The notes beneath the pieces are model-generated. The model was not told the DNA's origin. It searched no databases and worked only from the letters and a program-made list of their open reading frames with translations. A stretch of 27,578 nucleotides of DNA from JAJBWD01 sp041670885 (lineage in GTDB: Bacteria; Bacillota; Clostridia; Clostridiales; Clostridiaceae). The translations under genes were made by a program, and so were the position numbers. Of this stretch, positions 6,973-15,014 are shown piece after piece. How positions within the stretch are numbered: the first letter of the stretch is position 1; every line of letters begins with the position of its first letter. The DNA lies in contig JBAXYJ010000007.1 of assembly GCA_041670885.1 (NCBI GenBank), forward strand, positions 1 to 27,578, given 5' to 3'.

Positions 6973-9546
6973 ATGAGCTTGACTCCAATGATGAAGCAGT
7001 ATCTGGTAACTAAAGAAAGCTGCAGCGATTGTATTCTATTTTACAGGCTGGGAGACTTTTATGAGATGTTTTTTGATGATGCAGAGCTGGCTTCAAAAGA
7101 GCTGGAGCTGGTTTTAACGGGCAGAGACTGTGGCCTGGATAAAAAGGCTCCAATGTGCGGTATACCTCATCATGCTGCAAAAAACTATGTTTCAAGACTT
7201 GTAAATAAAGGTTATAAAGTAGCTATTTGCGAGCAGATGGAAGATCCCAAACTGGCTAAGGGCATTGTTAAAAGAGATATTATAAAAATAGTAACACCCG
7301 GGACATTTTCAGACAATGATTTTCTTGAAGAGTCTAAAAATAATTATGTCATGAGCATTTTTTCAAATAAGGAAATGGTATCTCTGGCATTTACAGATAT
7401 AACCACCGGAGAATTTTATGCAACTTATTTTCCCTCAGATTATGGAGTCATATATGATGAAATATCAAAGTATGAGCCTAAGGAAATATTAGTTCCGGAA
7501 TCTATAGATTTTGATATTCTAAAGGGGATAGATGAAAGATTCGGAGTCTCTGTTACAAAAAGAAAGGGAGAGTATTTTAAAGAAGCTGCTAAGGAAAATG
7601 TACATAAAAGTTTTCAGGAATTAGATATAGATAATATGGAAAGTACTTTGCTTAATTCTGTTAACGGCCTGCTCAATTATGTATTTGAGACTCAAAGGTC
7701 TTCATTATCTAATATAAGCAGTATAGAACTATACAGCGTAGAAAACTTTCTTAGTATTGACAGTAATTCAAGAAGAAATTTAGAGCTTACAGAATCAATG
7801 AGGGATAAAGCAAAAAAGGGGTCCCTTCTTTGGGTTATAGATAAAACATCAACAGCTATGGGAGGAAGAAGGATAAGAAAGTGGCTGGAGCAGCCTCTTA
7901 TCAGGAAAATTGAGATTGAAGACAGATTAAGTGCAGTAGAGGAGATTACAAATAATATATCTCTTCATGAGGAGCTTAAGGAAAATCTAAAAGAGATATA
8001 TGATGTAGAGAGGATTACAGGAAAGCTTTCATCAAAATCAGTTAATGCCAAGGAGCTGATATCGCTTAAATTATCTATATCCAAGCTGCCTAAGGTAAAA
8101 AGAATAATTGAAGAGTTTTCATCTCCATTATTTAAATCAATATTTAAAGATTTTGACCTTTTAGAGGATGTTTACAATATTATTGATAAAGGAATAGATG
8201 ATAACCCGGCCCTTTCAGTTAAAGATGGGGGAGTTATCAAGGAAGGCTACAATAATGAGATAGATCAGCTGAGAGAGGCAAAGAGAAACGGCAGAAAGTG
8301 GATATCCAATTTAGAGGAAAAGGAAAGAGAAAGGACGAATATAAGATCTCTTAAGGTATCTTATAACAAGGTATTTGGATATTATATTGAAGTTACTAAA
8401 TCTAATATTTCCCTTGTCCCAGATGATTATATAAGAAAGCAGACTCTGGCAAACGGAGAAAGATACATAACACCAGAGCTTAAAGATATGGAGGATAAGA
8501 TTCTGGGAGCAGAGGATAAGCTAATGGGCCTGGAGTACGACTTATTTGTTAAGATAAGAGATGAAATAGAAGAAAATGTTTATACTATGAAAAATACTGC
8601 CAAGCTTATCGGAGACATTGACTCTTTAAATTCTCTGGCTTCCGCTGCTCTTTTAAATGGTTATGTAAAGCCTGAAATTAATAACAGGGGTGAGATTTTT
8701 ATAAAAGAGGGAAGGCATCCGGTAGTTGAAAAAATGCTGTCTAAAGGAAGCTTCATAGCAAATGATGCACTCATTAACAATAAAGAAGATCAGCTTCTGA
8801 TTATTACAGGGCCTAATATGGCTGGAAAATCCACATATATGAGGCAAATCGCTTTAATTGTAATCTTAGCCCAGATGGGAAGCTTTGTTCCTGCAGAGCA
8901 GGCTTCAATATCTGTATGTGATAAGCTCTTTACAAGAATCGGAGCATCAGATGATCTTACTTCCGGAAAGTCTACTTTTATGGTAGAGATGTGGGAAGTA
9001 TCAAATATACTTAAAAATGCTACTAGAAACAGCCTTATTCTTTTAGATGAGGTTGGAAGAGGTACAAGCACCTATGATGGTCTAAGCATTGCCTGGGCTG
9101 TTATAGAGTATATATGCAAAAATAAAAATCTCAGGTCAAAGACTCTTTTTGCTACCCATTATCATGAACTTGTTAAACTGGAGGGCAAAATAAAGGGAGT
9201 TAAAAACTATTCTATTGCAGTTAGAAAATTGGGATCGGATATCATATTTTTAAGAAAGATAATCCCGGGAGGAGCAGATGAGTCCTATGGAATTGAGGTA
9301 GCTAAGCTTGCCGGCATTCCAAAGGATGTAATAGACAGAGCAAGAGAGATACTGCGCGAGCTGGAGGAAAATAAAGCAAATACTGGGGCTTTCTCCATAA
9401 AAGAAGAAGCTTTGCAGCTGGGATTCGGAGATTTTGAAAAAGATGAGATAATTAATAGTTTAAAATCAATTGATATATTTAATATCACACCTATGGAAGC
9501 TATGAACAGGCTAAATGATATTATTAAGAAGGCTAAAGCATTATGA
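6973..9546 (+). CDS. mutS: DNA mismatch repair protein MutS
   Basis: Mismatch-recognising ATPase that binds mispairs as a clamp and recruits MutL. The 857-residue protein has the mismatch-wedge motif Phe29-Tyr-Glu31 in GDFYEMF, so it is MutS1 rather than MutS2. It also has connector, lever and clamp domains, Walker A GPNMAGKST (613-621), Walker B LILLDEVGRG with Asp692 and Glu693, and the ST-T/H-loop ATHYHE. The C-terminal helix-turn-helix region after HDR-like IPKDVIDRAREIL is present. The start ATG follows GGAGG (6961-6965), which overlaps the miaB stop. Its own stop overlaps the mutL start by four bases (ATGA), so the two are translationally coupled. Confidence 0.98.
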   Translation: MSLTPMMKQYLVTKESCSDCILFYRLGDFYEMFFDDAELASKELELVLTGRDCGLDKKAPMCGIPHHAAKNYVSRLVNKGYKVAICEQMEDPKLAKGIVKRDIIKIVTPGTFSDNDFLEESKNNYVMSIFSNKEMVSLAFTDITTGEFYATYFPSDYGVIYDEISKYEPKEILVPESIDFDILKGIDERFGVSVTKRKGEYFKEAAKENVHKSFQELDIDNMESTLLNSVNGLLNYVFETQRSSLSNISSIELYSVENFLSIDSNSRRNLELTESMRDKAKKGSLLWVIDKTSTAMGGRRIRKWLEQPLIRKIEIEDRLSAVEEITNNISLHEELKENLKEIYDVERITGKLSSKSVNAKELISLKLSISKLPKVKRIIEEFSSPLFKSIFKDFDLLEDVYNIIDKGIDDNPALSVKDGGVIKEGYNNEIDQLREAKRNGRKWISNLEEKERERTNIRSLKVSYNKVFGYYIEVTKSNISLVPDDYIRKQTLANGERYITPELKDMEDKILGAEDKLMGLEYDLFVKIRDEIEENVYTMKNTAKLIGDIDSLNSLASAALLNGYVKPEINNRGEIFIKEGRHPVVEKMLSKGSFIANDALINNKEDQLLIITGPNMAGKSTYMRQIALIVILAQMGSFVPAEQASISVCDKLFTRIGASDDLTSGKSTFMVEMWEVSNILKNATRNSLILLDEVGRGTSTYDGLSIAWAVIEYICKNKNLRSKTLFATHYHELVKLEGKIKGVKNYSIAVRKLGSDIIFLRKIIPGGADESYGIEVAKLAGIPKDVIDRAREILRELEENKANTGAFSIKEEALQLGFGDFEKDEIINSLKSIDIFNITPMEAMNRLNDIIKKAKAL

Positions 9547-11309
9547 ACAGGATAAAATTTTTAGATGGAAATACTTCTAATAAAATAGCTGCAGGAGAAG
9601 TTGTTGAAAGACCTTTCTCTGTAGTAAAGGAATTGATAGAAAACAGCATAGATGCAGGAAGCAGAAATATAACAATAGATATAACCGAGGGCGGAGAAAA
9701 AAGCATATTAATCGTTGATGATGGAAATGGAATCTATCCTGATGATATTGAGCTGGCATTTAAAACCCATGCAACTTCAAAGATAGAAAAGCTGGAGGAC
9801 ATTTATCAGATAAACTCCATGGGGTTTAGGGGAGAGGCCTTGGCCAGCATAGCTGCAGTATCTAAAACTAAGCTGATTTCAAGAACAGCTGAATTTGATT
9901 ATGGAAGAGAAATATTAATTAATGGAGGCTATGTTGATTATATTAAGGATCAGGGTGCAAATAAGGGAACAAAAATAGAAGTAGATGATTTATTTTATAA
10001 TGTACCAGCCAGACTTAAATTTTTGAAGTCTCCTCAGAGAGAATCTGCTTTGATTTCTGATATTGTAAGCAGGTATTCTGTTTCATATCCTGAAATTTCC
10101 TTTACACTTATAAGTAATTCCAGAAAGGTAATAGAAACATATGGAAATGGAAACAGAGAGGATGCAATCCTAAGTATATACGGAAAGAGTATACGGGAAA
10201 ATCTGTTCAGCTTTAACCAGGATTTTGGGGACTATTCAGTATTTGGATATTTAGGAAGTGAAGAGCTTTTCAGGGGCAGCAGAAATAACCAGAGCATTTT
10301 TATAAACAACAGGTATATTAAAAATAAAACTATAGACGCAGCTGCTGAAAATGCATTTAAATCCTTTATAACAATAAATAAATTCCCGTTTTTTATAATA
10401 TTTATTAAAATAAACCCAGAACTTATAGATGTAAATGTTCATCCTACAAAATCTGAAATAAAGTTTTGGGATGAAAGAGAAATCTACAGAGGGGTATTTG
10501 ACTCTGTTCATGAAGCAATAAGAAACAGCAAGATAAATAAATTTAATGATATCCCTATAGATGAAATTAAAGAAAAGACAGAAGAGAAAAAAGAATATTC
10601 AATTCCTGAAATAAACAAATTACAAGGTAGTGCTGAGATGAAAGCTCCCATATATGTTAATGTTCCTATAGATTTTACACAGGAGAAAAAGGAAGATTAT
10701 ATTGAAAATAATAAAATAGGGGAGAGAAAACTGCCTCAGCTTAGAATTATAGGGCAGTATCATAAAACATATATAATATGTGAAGATAATGAAAATCTTT
10801 ATCTTATAGATCAGCATGCAGCCCACGAAAAGATATTGTATGAAAAGTATATGAAAGAAATAAAAAATGAAGATGTGGCAGTTCAGGTTTTACTGTCTGG
10901 TATAGTAATAGAACTAAGCTATGAAGATTTTATTATATATAAGGAAAATAAAGATATTTTTGAAAACAGCGGGTTTAAAATTGAAGTTTTTGGAGAAAAT
11001 ACTATTAAAATATCAGAAGCTCCAATATTTATAGGGAAAGTACAATTAGAAGGCTTCTTTAAGGATATGTTAGATAATATCAGCTCTATGGGACACGGGG
11101 ATAGGGAAGAGATTAAGTGGAGAAAGATTGCAACTATGGCCTGCAAGGCAGCTGTAAAGGCAAATGACAGCCTAAGCCTTGATGAGATAAAAAAGCTTAT
11201 TGATGATCTTTCATATATTGATGATCCATTTAACTGCCCCCATGGAAGGCCTACCATAATAAAATTTTCACTTAGTGATATGGAGAAGAAATTTAAAAGG
11301 ATAGAGTAA
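9543..11309 (+). CDS. mutL: DNA mismatch repair endonuclease MutL
   Basis: GHKL ATPase partner of MutS with nicking activity. N-terminal motifs: ELIENSIDAG (from residue 30), DDGNGI (59-64), HATSKI and GFRGEAL (94-100). The C-terminal endonuclease motif DQHAAHEKILYE starts at Asp423 and fits DQHA(x)2E(x)4E, with CPHGRP near the C-terminus. This is the nuclease-type MutL of bacteria lacking MutH. At 588 residues it is on the short side because the linker between domains is brief; nothing essential seems missing. ATG overlaps the mutS stop (ATGA); miaA starts 2 bases after its stop. Confidence 0.98.
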   Translation: MNRIKFLDGNTSNKIAAGEVVERPFSVVKELIENSIDAGSRNITIDITEGGEKSILIVDDGNGIYPDDIELAFKTHATSKIEKLEDIYQINSMGFRGEALASIAAVSKTKLISRTAEFDYGREILINGGYVDYIKDQGANKGTKIEVDDLFYNVPARLKFLKSPQRESALISDIVSRYSVSYPEISFTLISNSRKVIETYGNGNREDAILSIYGKSIRENLFSFNQDFGDYSVFGYLGSEELFRGSRNNQSIFINNRYIKNKTIDAAAENAFKSFITINKFPFFIIFIKINPELIDVNVHPTKSEIKFWDEREIYRGVFDSVHEAIRNSKINKFNDIPIDEIKEKTEEKKEYSIPEINKLQGSAEMKAPIYVNVPIDFTQEKKEDYIENNKIGERKLPQLRIIGQYHKTYIICEDNENLYLIDQHAAHEKILYEKYMKEIKNEDVAVQVLLSGIVIELSYEDFIIYKENKDIFENSGFKIEVFGENTIKISEAPIFIGKVQLEGFFKDMLDNISSMGHGDREEIKWRKIATMACKAAVKANDSLSLDEIKKLIDDLSYIDDPFNCPHGRPTIIKFSLSDMEKKFKRIE

Positions 11310-11311
11310 GT

Positions 11312-12247
11312 ATGGATAAATTTATAATATTATCAGGACCAACTGCTGTAGGAAAAACTAATATTTCTATTAAACTTGCCCAAAAATTAAATGGTGAGAT
11401 TATATCCTGCGACTCTATGCAGATTTATAAAGGAATGGATATAGGCTCTGCAAAGATAAAACCAGATGAAATGGAGGGAGTTCCTCATCACCTTATTGAC
11501 TTTTTAGAGCCCACAGAATCATTTACTGCAGCTTCCTTTAAAGAAAAAGCATCAAAATTAATAAGGGAAATAAACGAAAGAGGAAAACTTCCCATTTTAA
11601 CTGGAGGAACAGGTCTTTATATTGATTCTCTTATAGATGATTATTCTTTTACTTCAGTATTCAAGGATGAAGCTTATAGAAATTATTTATATAAGCAGGC
11701 TGCAGAAAAGGGAAATGAATATGTCCACTCACAGCTTAAAGAAAAAGATCCTGTATCTTTTAATAACATTCACCCTAATAATATTAAGAGGGTTATCAGA
11801 GCACTGGAGGTATACCAAGTATCAGGAAAGCCATTTAACTATTATATGAATGGAGAACAAGATAAAAAATATGAATTTTTGTATTTTGTGTTGACTATGG
11901 ATCGATTAAAGCTATATGATAGAATAAATAAAAGAGTTGACACTATGATTGATGAAGGCCTTTTAGAGGAAGTAAAAAAGCTTAAAGAAACTGGTCTTAC
12001 ATCTGATATGCAGTCTATGAAAGGAATTGGCTATAAGGAGCTTTTGTACTATTTAGAGGGGAAATTTACATTAGATGAAGCCATAGACAAGATAAAGCAG
12101 GGCAGCAGAAATTATGCCAAAAGGCAGCTCACCTGGTTTAGAAGAAACGATGCGGTCATATGGATAGATAAAGACAATTTTATTGACGATAGAGCAATAA
12201 TATATTACATTATAGAATATATAAATAAGAAATTGCATAATTCATAA
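11312..12247 (+). CDS. miaA: tRNA dimethylallyltransferase
   Basis: Transfers a dimethylallyl group from DMAPP to N6 of A37 in tRNAs reading codons beginning with U, giving the i6A37 that MiaB then thiomethylates. 311 residues, normal length. P-loop GPTAVGKT at 9-16, the conserved ISCDSMQIYKGMDIG stretch, GGTGLYIDSL, and the C-terminal YAKRQLTWFR tRNA-binding motif are all present. Starts 2 bases after mutL with only AAAAGG about 11 bases upstream as RBS, so coupling to mutL translation is likely. This is the usual clostridial placement directly before hfq. Confidence 0.97.
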   Translation: MDKFIILSGPTAVGKTNISIKLAQKLNGEIISCDSMQIYKGMDIGSAKIKPDEMEGVPHHLIDFLEPTESFTAASFKEKASKLIREINERGKLPILTGGTGLYIDSLIDDYSFTSVFKDEAYRNYLYKQAAEKGNEYVHSQLKEKDPVSFNNIHPNNIKRVIRALEVYQVSGKPFNYYMNGEQDKKYEFLYFVLTMDRLKLYDRINKRVDTMIDEGLLEEVKKLKETGLTSDMQSMKGIGYKELLYYLEGKFTLDEAIDKIKQGSRNYAKRQLTWFRRNDAVIWIDKDNFIDDRAIIYYIIEYINKKLHNS

Positions 12248-12253
12248 ATTAAC

Positions 12254-12303
12254 TTTTTCAGTTTTAAAAGATGTTAATAATTCATTATTTTTAAACTGAA
12301 AAA
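12254..12303. repeat. hairpin-forming inverted repeat between miaA and hfq
   Basis: Left arm TTTTTCAGTTTTAAAA (12254-12269) pairs with 12288-12303 at 15 of 16 positions, leaving an 18-base loop. In the plus-strand transcript the stem begins with U5 and ends with A5 and is not followed by a U-run, so it does not look like an ordinary terminator. It could be an mRNA processing or stability element, or part of an hfq leader. Confidence 0.6.
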
Positions 12304-12362
12304 TCAGCCCAAATATTATTATGCAATTTTCTTAAATAAGAAACTTGGGGGAGGGGTATCAA

Positions 12363-12593
12363 GTGAAAACTATAACTAATCTGCAGGATTTATTCTTAAA
12401 CGAGGCAAGAAAAAGTAAAATCCCGGTTACAATATTTTTAACAAACGGATTTCAGATAAAGGGATTTGTTAAGGGCTTTGATAATTTCATTGTGATAATA
12501 GACAATGAAGGCAAACAGCTTATGATATATAAGCATGCAATATCTACTGTAAATCCTTTAAAAACAATAACTATTAACTTAGAAGAAGAATAG
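12363..12593 (+). CDS. hfq: RNA-binding protein Hfq
   Basis: Sm-like hexameric RNA chaperone. The Sm1 region (TNLQDLFLNEARKSKIPVTI onward) and the Sm2 signature YKHAIST are clear. I place the start at GTG 12363, giving 76 residues: GGGGGAGGGG at 12347-12356 is an RBS at correct spacing, and the only longer option (TTG 12345) lies within that RBS. The N-terminus MKTITNLQDLFLNE then matches the family. The C-terminus is short and acidic (INLEEE), without the long tail of enterobacterial Hfq. It follows miaA after a 115-base gap containing a hairpin, and a terminator-like stem overlaps its stop codon. Confidence 0.95.
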   Translation: MKTITNLQDLFLNEARKSKIPVTIFLTNGFQIKGFVKGFDNFIVIIDNEGKQLMIYKHAISTVNPLKTITINLEEE

Positions 12594-12613
12594 GAATTTG
12601 CCTATTCTTTTAT
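12586..12613 (+). terminator. terminator or attenuator at the end of hfq
   Basis: Stem AAGAATAGG/CCTATTCTT with a six-base loop includes the hfq stop codon and runs into TTTTAT. The U-tract is short, so partial read-through into the downstream lyase gene is plausible. Confidence 0.6.
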
Positions 12614-12655
12614 ATTGTGATAATATTTATAGGTAATTTTAATAAAGGAGAAAAA

Positions 12656-13933
12656 ATGATAAAAGAAACAAGGGATATATTAAAAGAAAAATACGGTATT
12701 AAAGATGAAGTGATACAGATATATGAAAAAGCTTTAAATGATGTTAAGGATATATTTTGTAAGTTCGATGAAATAAGGGAATATAATCAAATCAAGGTTC
12801 TTAAAGCATTTCAGGATGAAAGAATCAGTGATATCCATTTTGGAATGACTACTGGATATGGCTATGGGGATATTGGAAGAGATTCCTTAGACAAGGTATA
12901 TGCAAGAATATTTAATACGGAAGCGGCGCTGGTTCGTCCCCATTTTGTTAATGGAACTCATGCAATCGGAGCTGCTCTGTTTGGTAACTTACGAACAGGG
13001 GATACAATGCTTTCAATCTGCGGAACTCCTTATGATACTCTACATGGAATAATAGGAATTAACGAAAAAAGCAATATGGGTTCATTAAAGGATTTTGGAG
13101 TAAAATACAAGCAGGTTGACTTAAAGGATGAAAATATTGATTTGGAAAAAGTTAAAGCTCAGCTTTTAGGTGATAAGTCCATAAAGCTTATCCATATTCA
13201 AAGATCAACAGGCTATGGCTGGAGGAAATCACTTTCTATAGAAAAAATAAAGAAGACCATTAAGTTTATTAAAGATATAAGGGAAGATGTAATAGTTTTT
13301 GTAGATAACTGTTATGGAGAATTCATTGAATCATATGAGCCCACAGATGTGGGAGCAGATCTTATTGCAGGGTCACTTATTAAAAATGTTGGTGGTGGAA
13401 TAGCTCCAACAGGCGGGTATGTTGCCGGAAAGAAAGAATATGTTAATAATACAGCATACAGGCTTACCATTCCCGGAATAGGAGGGGAGTGCGGTTCTAC
13501 CTTTGGAGTTACAAGGCTTATGTACCAGGGATTGTTTTTAGCTCCCCATATATCTATGGAAGCGTTAAAGGGAGCAATAATATGTTCCAGAATAATGGAG
13601 CTTTTAGGTTATGAAGTTCTTCCAAAATATAATGATGACAGAACAGATATAATTCAGTCAATTAAGTTTAATGACAAGGAAAAGCTTATTAATTTCTGTA
13701 AGGGTATTCAGTATGGCTCTCCTGTAGACTCTTTTGCAGAGTGTGAACCCTGGGATATGCCAGGTTATGAAGATCAGGTTATTATGGCTGCAGGTGCATT
13801 TGTTCAGGGAGCTTCCATTGAACTGTCCTGTGATGCTCCAATTCGTGAGCCTTATATAGGATACCTTCAGGGAGGTTTAACATTTGATCATGCAAAAACA
13901 GGCATACTTATTGCTGTAAATAAAATAATATAA
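12656..13933 (+). CDS. methionine gamma-lyase-family PLP protein (YnbB/aluminium-resistance family)
   Basis: PLP-dependent protein of the Cys/Met-metabolism type in the family annotated as methionine gamma-lyase or aluminium-resistance protein (B. subtilis YnbB, which also sits near hfq). The PLP lysine is Lys243 in GSLIKNVGGGIAPTGGYVAG; DNCYGE supplies the ring-stacking Asp, and RPHFVNGTHAI the substrate-side loop. The start is ATG 12656 with AAGGAG six bases upstream (425 residues). A GTG 13 codons earlier would make a non-family N-terminal extension and has no RBS. Follows hfq by 62 bases, across a probable leaky terminator. The actual substrate is not established for most members of this family; elimination chemistry on a sulfur amino acid is an inference. 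Confidence 0.88.
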   Translation: MIKETRDILKEKYGIKDEVIQIYEKALNDVKDIFCKFDEIREYNQIKVLKAFQDERISDIHFGMTTGYGYGDIGRDSLDKVYARIFNTEAALVRPHFVNGTHAIGAALFGNLRTGDTMLSICGTPYDTLHGIIGINEKSNMGSLKDFGVKYKQVDLKDENIDLEKVKAQLLGDKSIKLIHIQRSTGYGWRKSLSIEKIKKTIKFIKDIREDVIVFVDNCYGEFIESYEPTDVGADLIAGSLIKNVGGGIAPTGGYVAGKKEYVNNTAYRLTIPGIGGECGSTFGVTRLMYQGLFLAPHISMEALKGAIICSRIMELLGYEVLPKYNDDRTDIIQSIKFNDKEKLINFCKGIQYGSPVDSFAECEPWDMPGYEDQVIMAAGAFVQGASIELSCDAPIREPYIGYLQGGLTFDHAKTGILIAVNKII

Positions 13934-13957
13934 GGACCAGAAATGGTCCTTAATATT
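13932..13957. terminator. bidirectional terminator between the lyase gene and lexA
   Basis: Perfect 8-bp stem AAGGACCA/TGGTCCTT (13932-13939 and 13944-13951) with a GAAA tetraloop. It overlaps the lyase stop and the lexA stop, and both outgoing strands are T-rich. Confidence 0.75.
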
Positions 13958-14555
13958 TTCTATATATTCCTACTAGTTTTCCAAGTATACTGCAGTCTTT
14001 AACGTATATAGGGTCCATGGAAGAGTTCTCCGGCTGGAGTCTTATCCGATCTTTCTCTTTAAAAAATCTTTTGATTGTAGCTTCGTTTTCAATCAGGGCA
14101 ACTACAATATCTCCGTTTATTGCTGATGAGGTTTTTTCTAATATTGCTAAATCTCCGTTTAATATACCGGCTTCAATCATGCTTTCTCCTGAAACATTCA
14201 GCATAAAAAGTTCATTATCTGCTTTAACGTAATTTATCGGCATAGAAAAATAATCCTCAATGTTTTCAACTGCAAGTATTGGAAGTCCTGCAGTTACCTT
14301 TCCTATAATAGGAATTTGTATAAGCTCATTTACCGGATTTATTTTACCCAAAATTTCAATAGCTCTGGGCTTTGTTTTATCTCTTTTTATTTTACCTTTT
14401 TTTTCTAAGTGAATTAAGTGATTGTATACAGTAGAAGTAGATTTAAGATTCACTGCCTTACATATCTCTCGTACTGACGGCGGATAGCCTTTTACCCTTT
14501 GTTCTTTAATTATGTACTCATATATTTCGTTTTGCTTTTCACTGTTTTCTTTCAT
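13950..14555 (-). CDS. lexA: SOS repressor LexA
   Basis: Transcriptional repressor that cleaves itself when RecA-ssDNA filaments form. Starting at ATG 14555 it has 201 residues. Winged helix-turn-helix is at about 1-65 (GYPPSVREICKAV, STSTVYNHLIHL). The cleavage site is Ala89-Gly90 in VTAGLPILA, and the catalytic dyad is Ser125 in SGESMIEAG and Lys162 in EATIKRF. A GTG nine bases upstream (14564) is part of the AGAGGTG RBS, so ATG is the real start. It is divergent from a cysteine-rich protein gene and has a sigma-A promoter with a LexA-box-like site at its -35, consistent with autoregulation. Confidence 0.97.
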   Translation of the reverse strand: MKENSEKQNEIYEYIIKEQRVKGYPPSVREICKAVNLKSTSTVYNHLIHLEKKGKIKRDKTKPRAIEILGKINPVNELIQIPIIGKVTAGLPILAVENIEDYFSMPINYVKADNELFMLNVSGESMIEAGILNGDLAILEKTSSAINGDIVVALIENEATIKRFFKEKDRIRLQPENSSMDPIYVKDCSILGKLVGIYRKY

Positions 14556-14575
14556 AAAATTCACCTCTAAGTAAA

Positions 14576-14604
14576 ATTATAACATATAATAAAAACCATT
14601 TCAA
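14576..14604 (-). promoter_or_regulatory. sigma-A promoter of lexA
   Basis: Minus strand: -35 TTGAAA (14604-14599), 17-base spacer, -10 TATAAT (14581-14576), with the AGAGGTG RBS at 14568-14562. The LexA-box-like site overlaps the -35 by two bases. Confidence 0.75.
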
Positions 14605-14614
14605 ACTAATGTTC
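14603..14614. promoter_or_regulatory. LexA-box-like operator between divergent promoters
   Basis: Reads GAACATTAGTTT on the minus strand, one mismatch from the Gram-positive LexA consensus GAAC-N4-GTTC. It lies between the lexA -35 (14599-14604) and the divergent -35 (14622-14627), so it can affect both. A perfect copy of the consensus is found at recA in the same window. Confidence 0.6.
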
Positions 14615-14621
14615 TATTTAG

Positions 14622-14650
14622 TTGAAATAATTATTTGTTTTTGATATAAT
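14622..14650 (+). promoter_or_regulatory. sigma-A promoter of the cysteine-rich protein gene
   Basis: TTGAAA (14622-14627), 17-base spacer, TATAAT (14645-14650), ahead of RBS GAGAGGTG and GTG start at 14671. The transcript leader would be only about 14 bases. Confidence 0.7.
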
Positions 14651-14670
14651 CTCAAATGAGAGGTGATATA

Positions 14671-14988
14671 GTGGCTAAAATGTGTATATTGTATGAAGGA
14701 AAAGAATGTAATAACTGTAATGAGTGTAATATTTGTGATTTAGATAAAAATAAGATATGCAATAACTGCGGTAAATGTCTCCGTATGGAAGGCATAGATA
14801 TCAGAGCTGTAAAAATTGATGAAATAATAGAGGACAAGGAAGAGCTTAAAAACTTTAATGAAGAAATTAAAGAAGATCCTCAGGAAAATGATTTCATATA
14901 TGAATTTATAGATGATATTAAGGATTTAAAAGACATAATAGCTGAGGAAAACGAAGAATACCCGGGACTGTACATTAAAAAGAAATAG
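14671..14988 (+). CDS. small cysteine-rich protein divergent from lexA, function unknown
   Basis: A 105-residue protein I do not recognise beyond resembling conserved clostridial hypotheticals. The N-terminal 36 residues hold eight cysteines: Cys5, then Cys13, 16, 19 and 22 (CxxCxxCxxC), then Cys30, 33 and 36 (CxxCxxC). The remainder is strongly acidic (Asp/Glu/Ile/Lys-rich) and probably helical. The pattern suggests metal binding (Zn or Fe-S), but it lacks the proline after the fourth cysteine usual in ferredoxins. There is no signal peptide or TM helix. The start is taken at GTG 14671 with GAGAGGTG seven bases upstream; an ATG at 14656 sits before the RBS. Shares a divergent promoter region and LexA-box-like site with lexA; convergent with the recombinase gene. 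Confidence 0.8.
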   Translation: MAKMCILYEGKECNNCNECNICDLDKNKICNNCGKCLRMEGIDIRAVKIDEIIEDKEELKNFNEEIKEDPQENDFIYEFIDDIKDLKDIIAEENEEYPGLYIKKK

Positions 14989-15014
14989 GAAGGATACTTC
15001 CTATTTCTTTTTTT
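14977..15014. terminator. bidirectional terminator holding both stop codons
   Basis: Perfect 16-bp stem (14977-14992 with 14997-15012), GATA loop, A-run on the left and T-run on the right. The stop codon of the cysteine-rich gene lies in the left arm and that of the minus-strand recombinase in the right arm. Confidence 0.9.

Noticed and set aside
8790..9071. 93-codon minus-strand ORF inside mutS
   Set aside because: Antisense shadow of the conserved mutS ATPase region; no RBS and no recognisable family.
10919..11257. 112-codon minus-strand ORF inside mutL
   Set aside because: Antisense shadow of the MutL endonuclease domain with low-complexity Ser/Ile composition.
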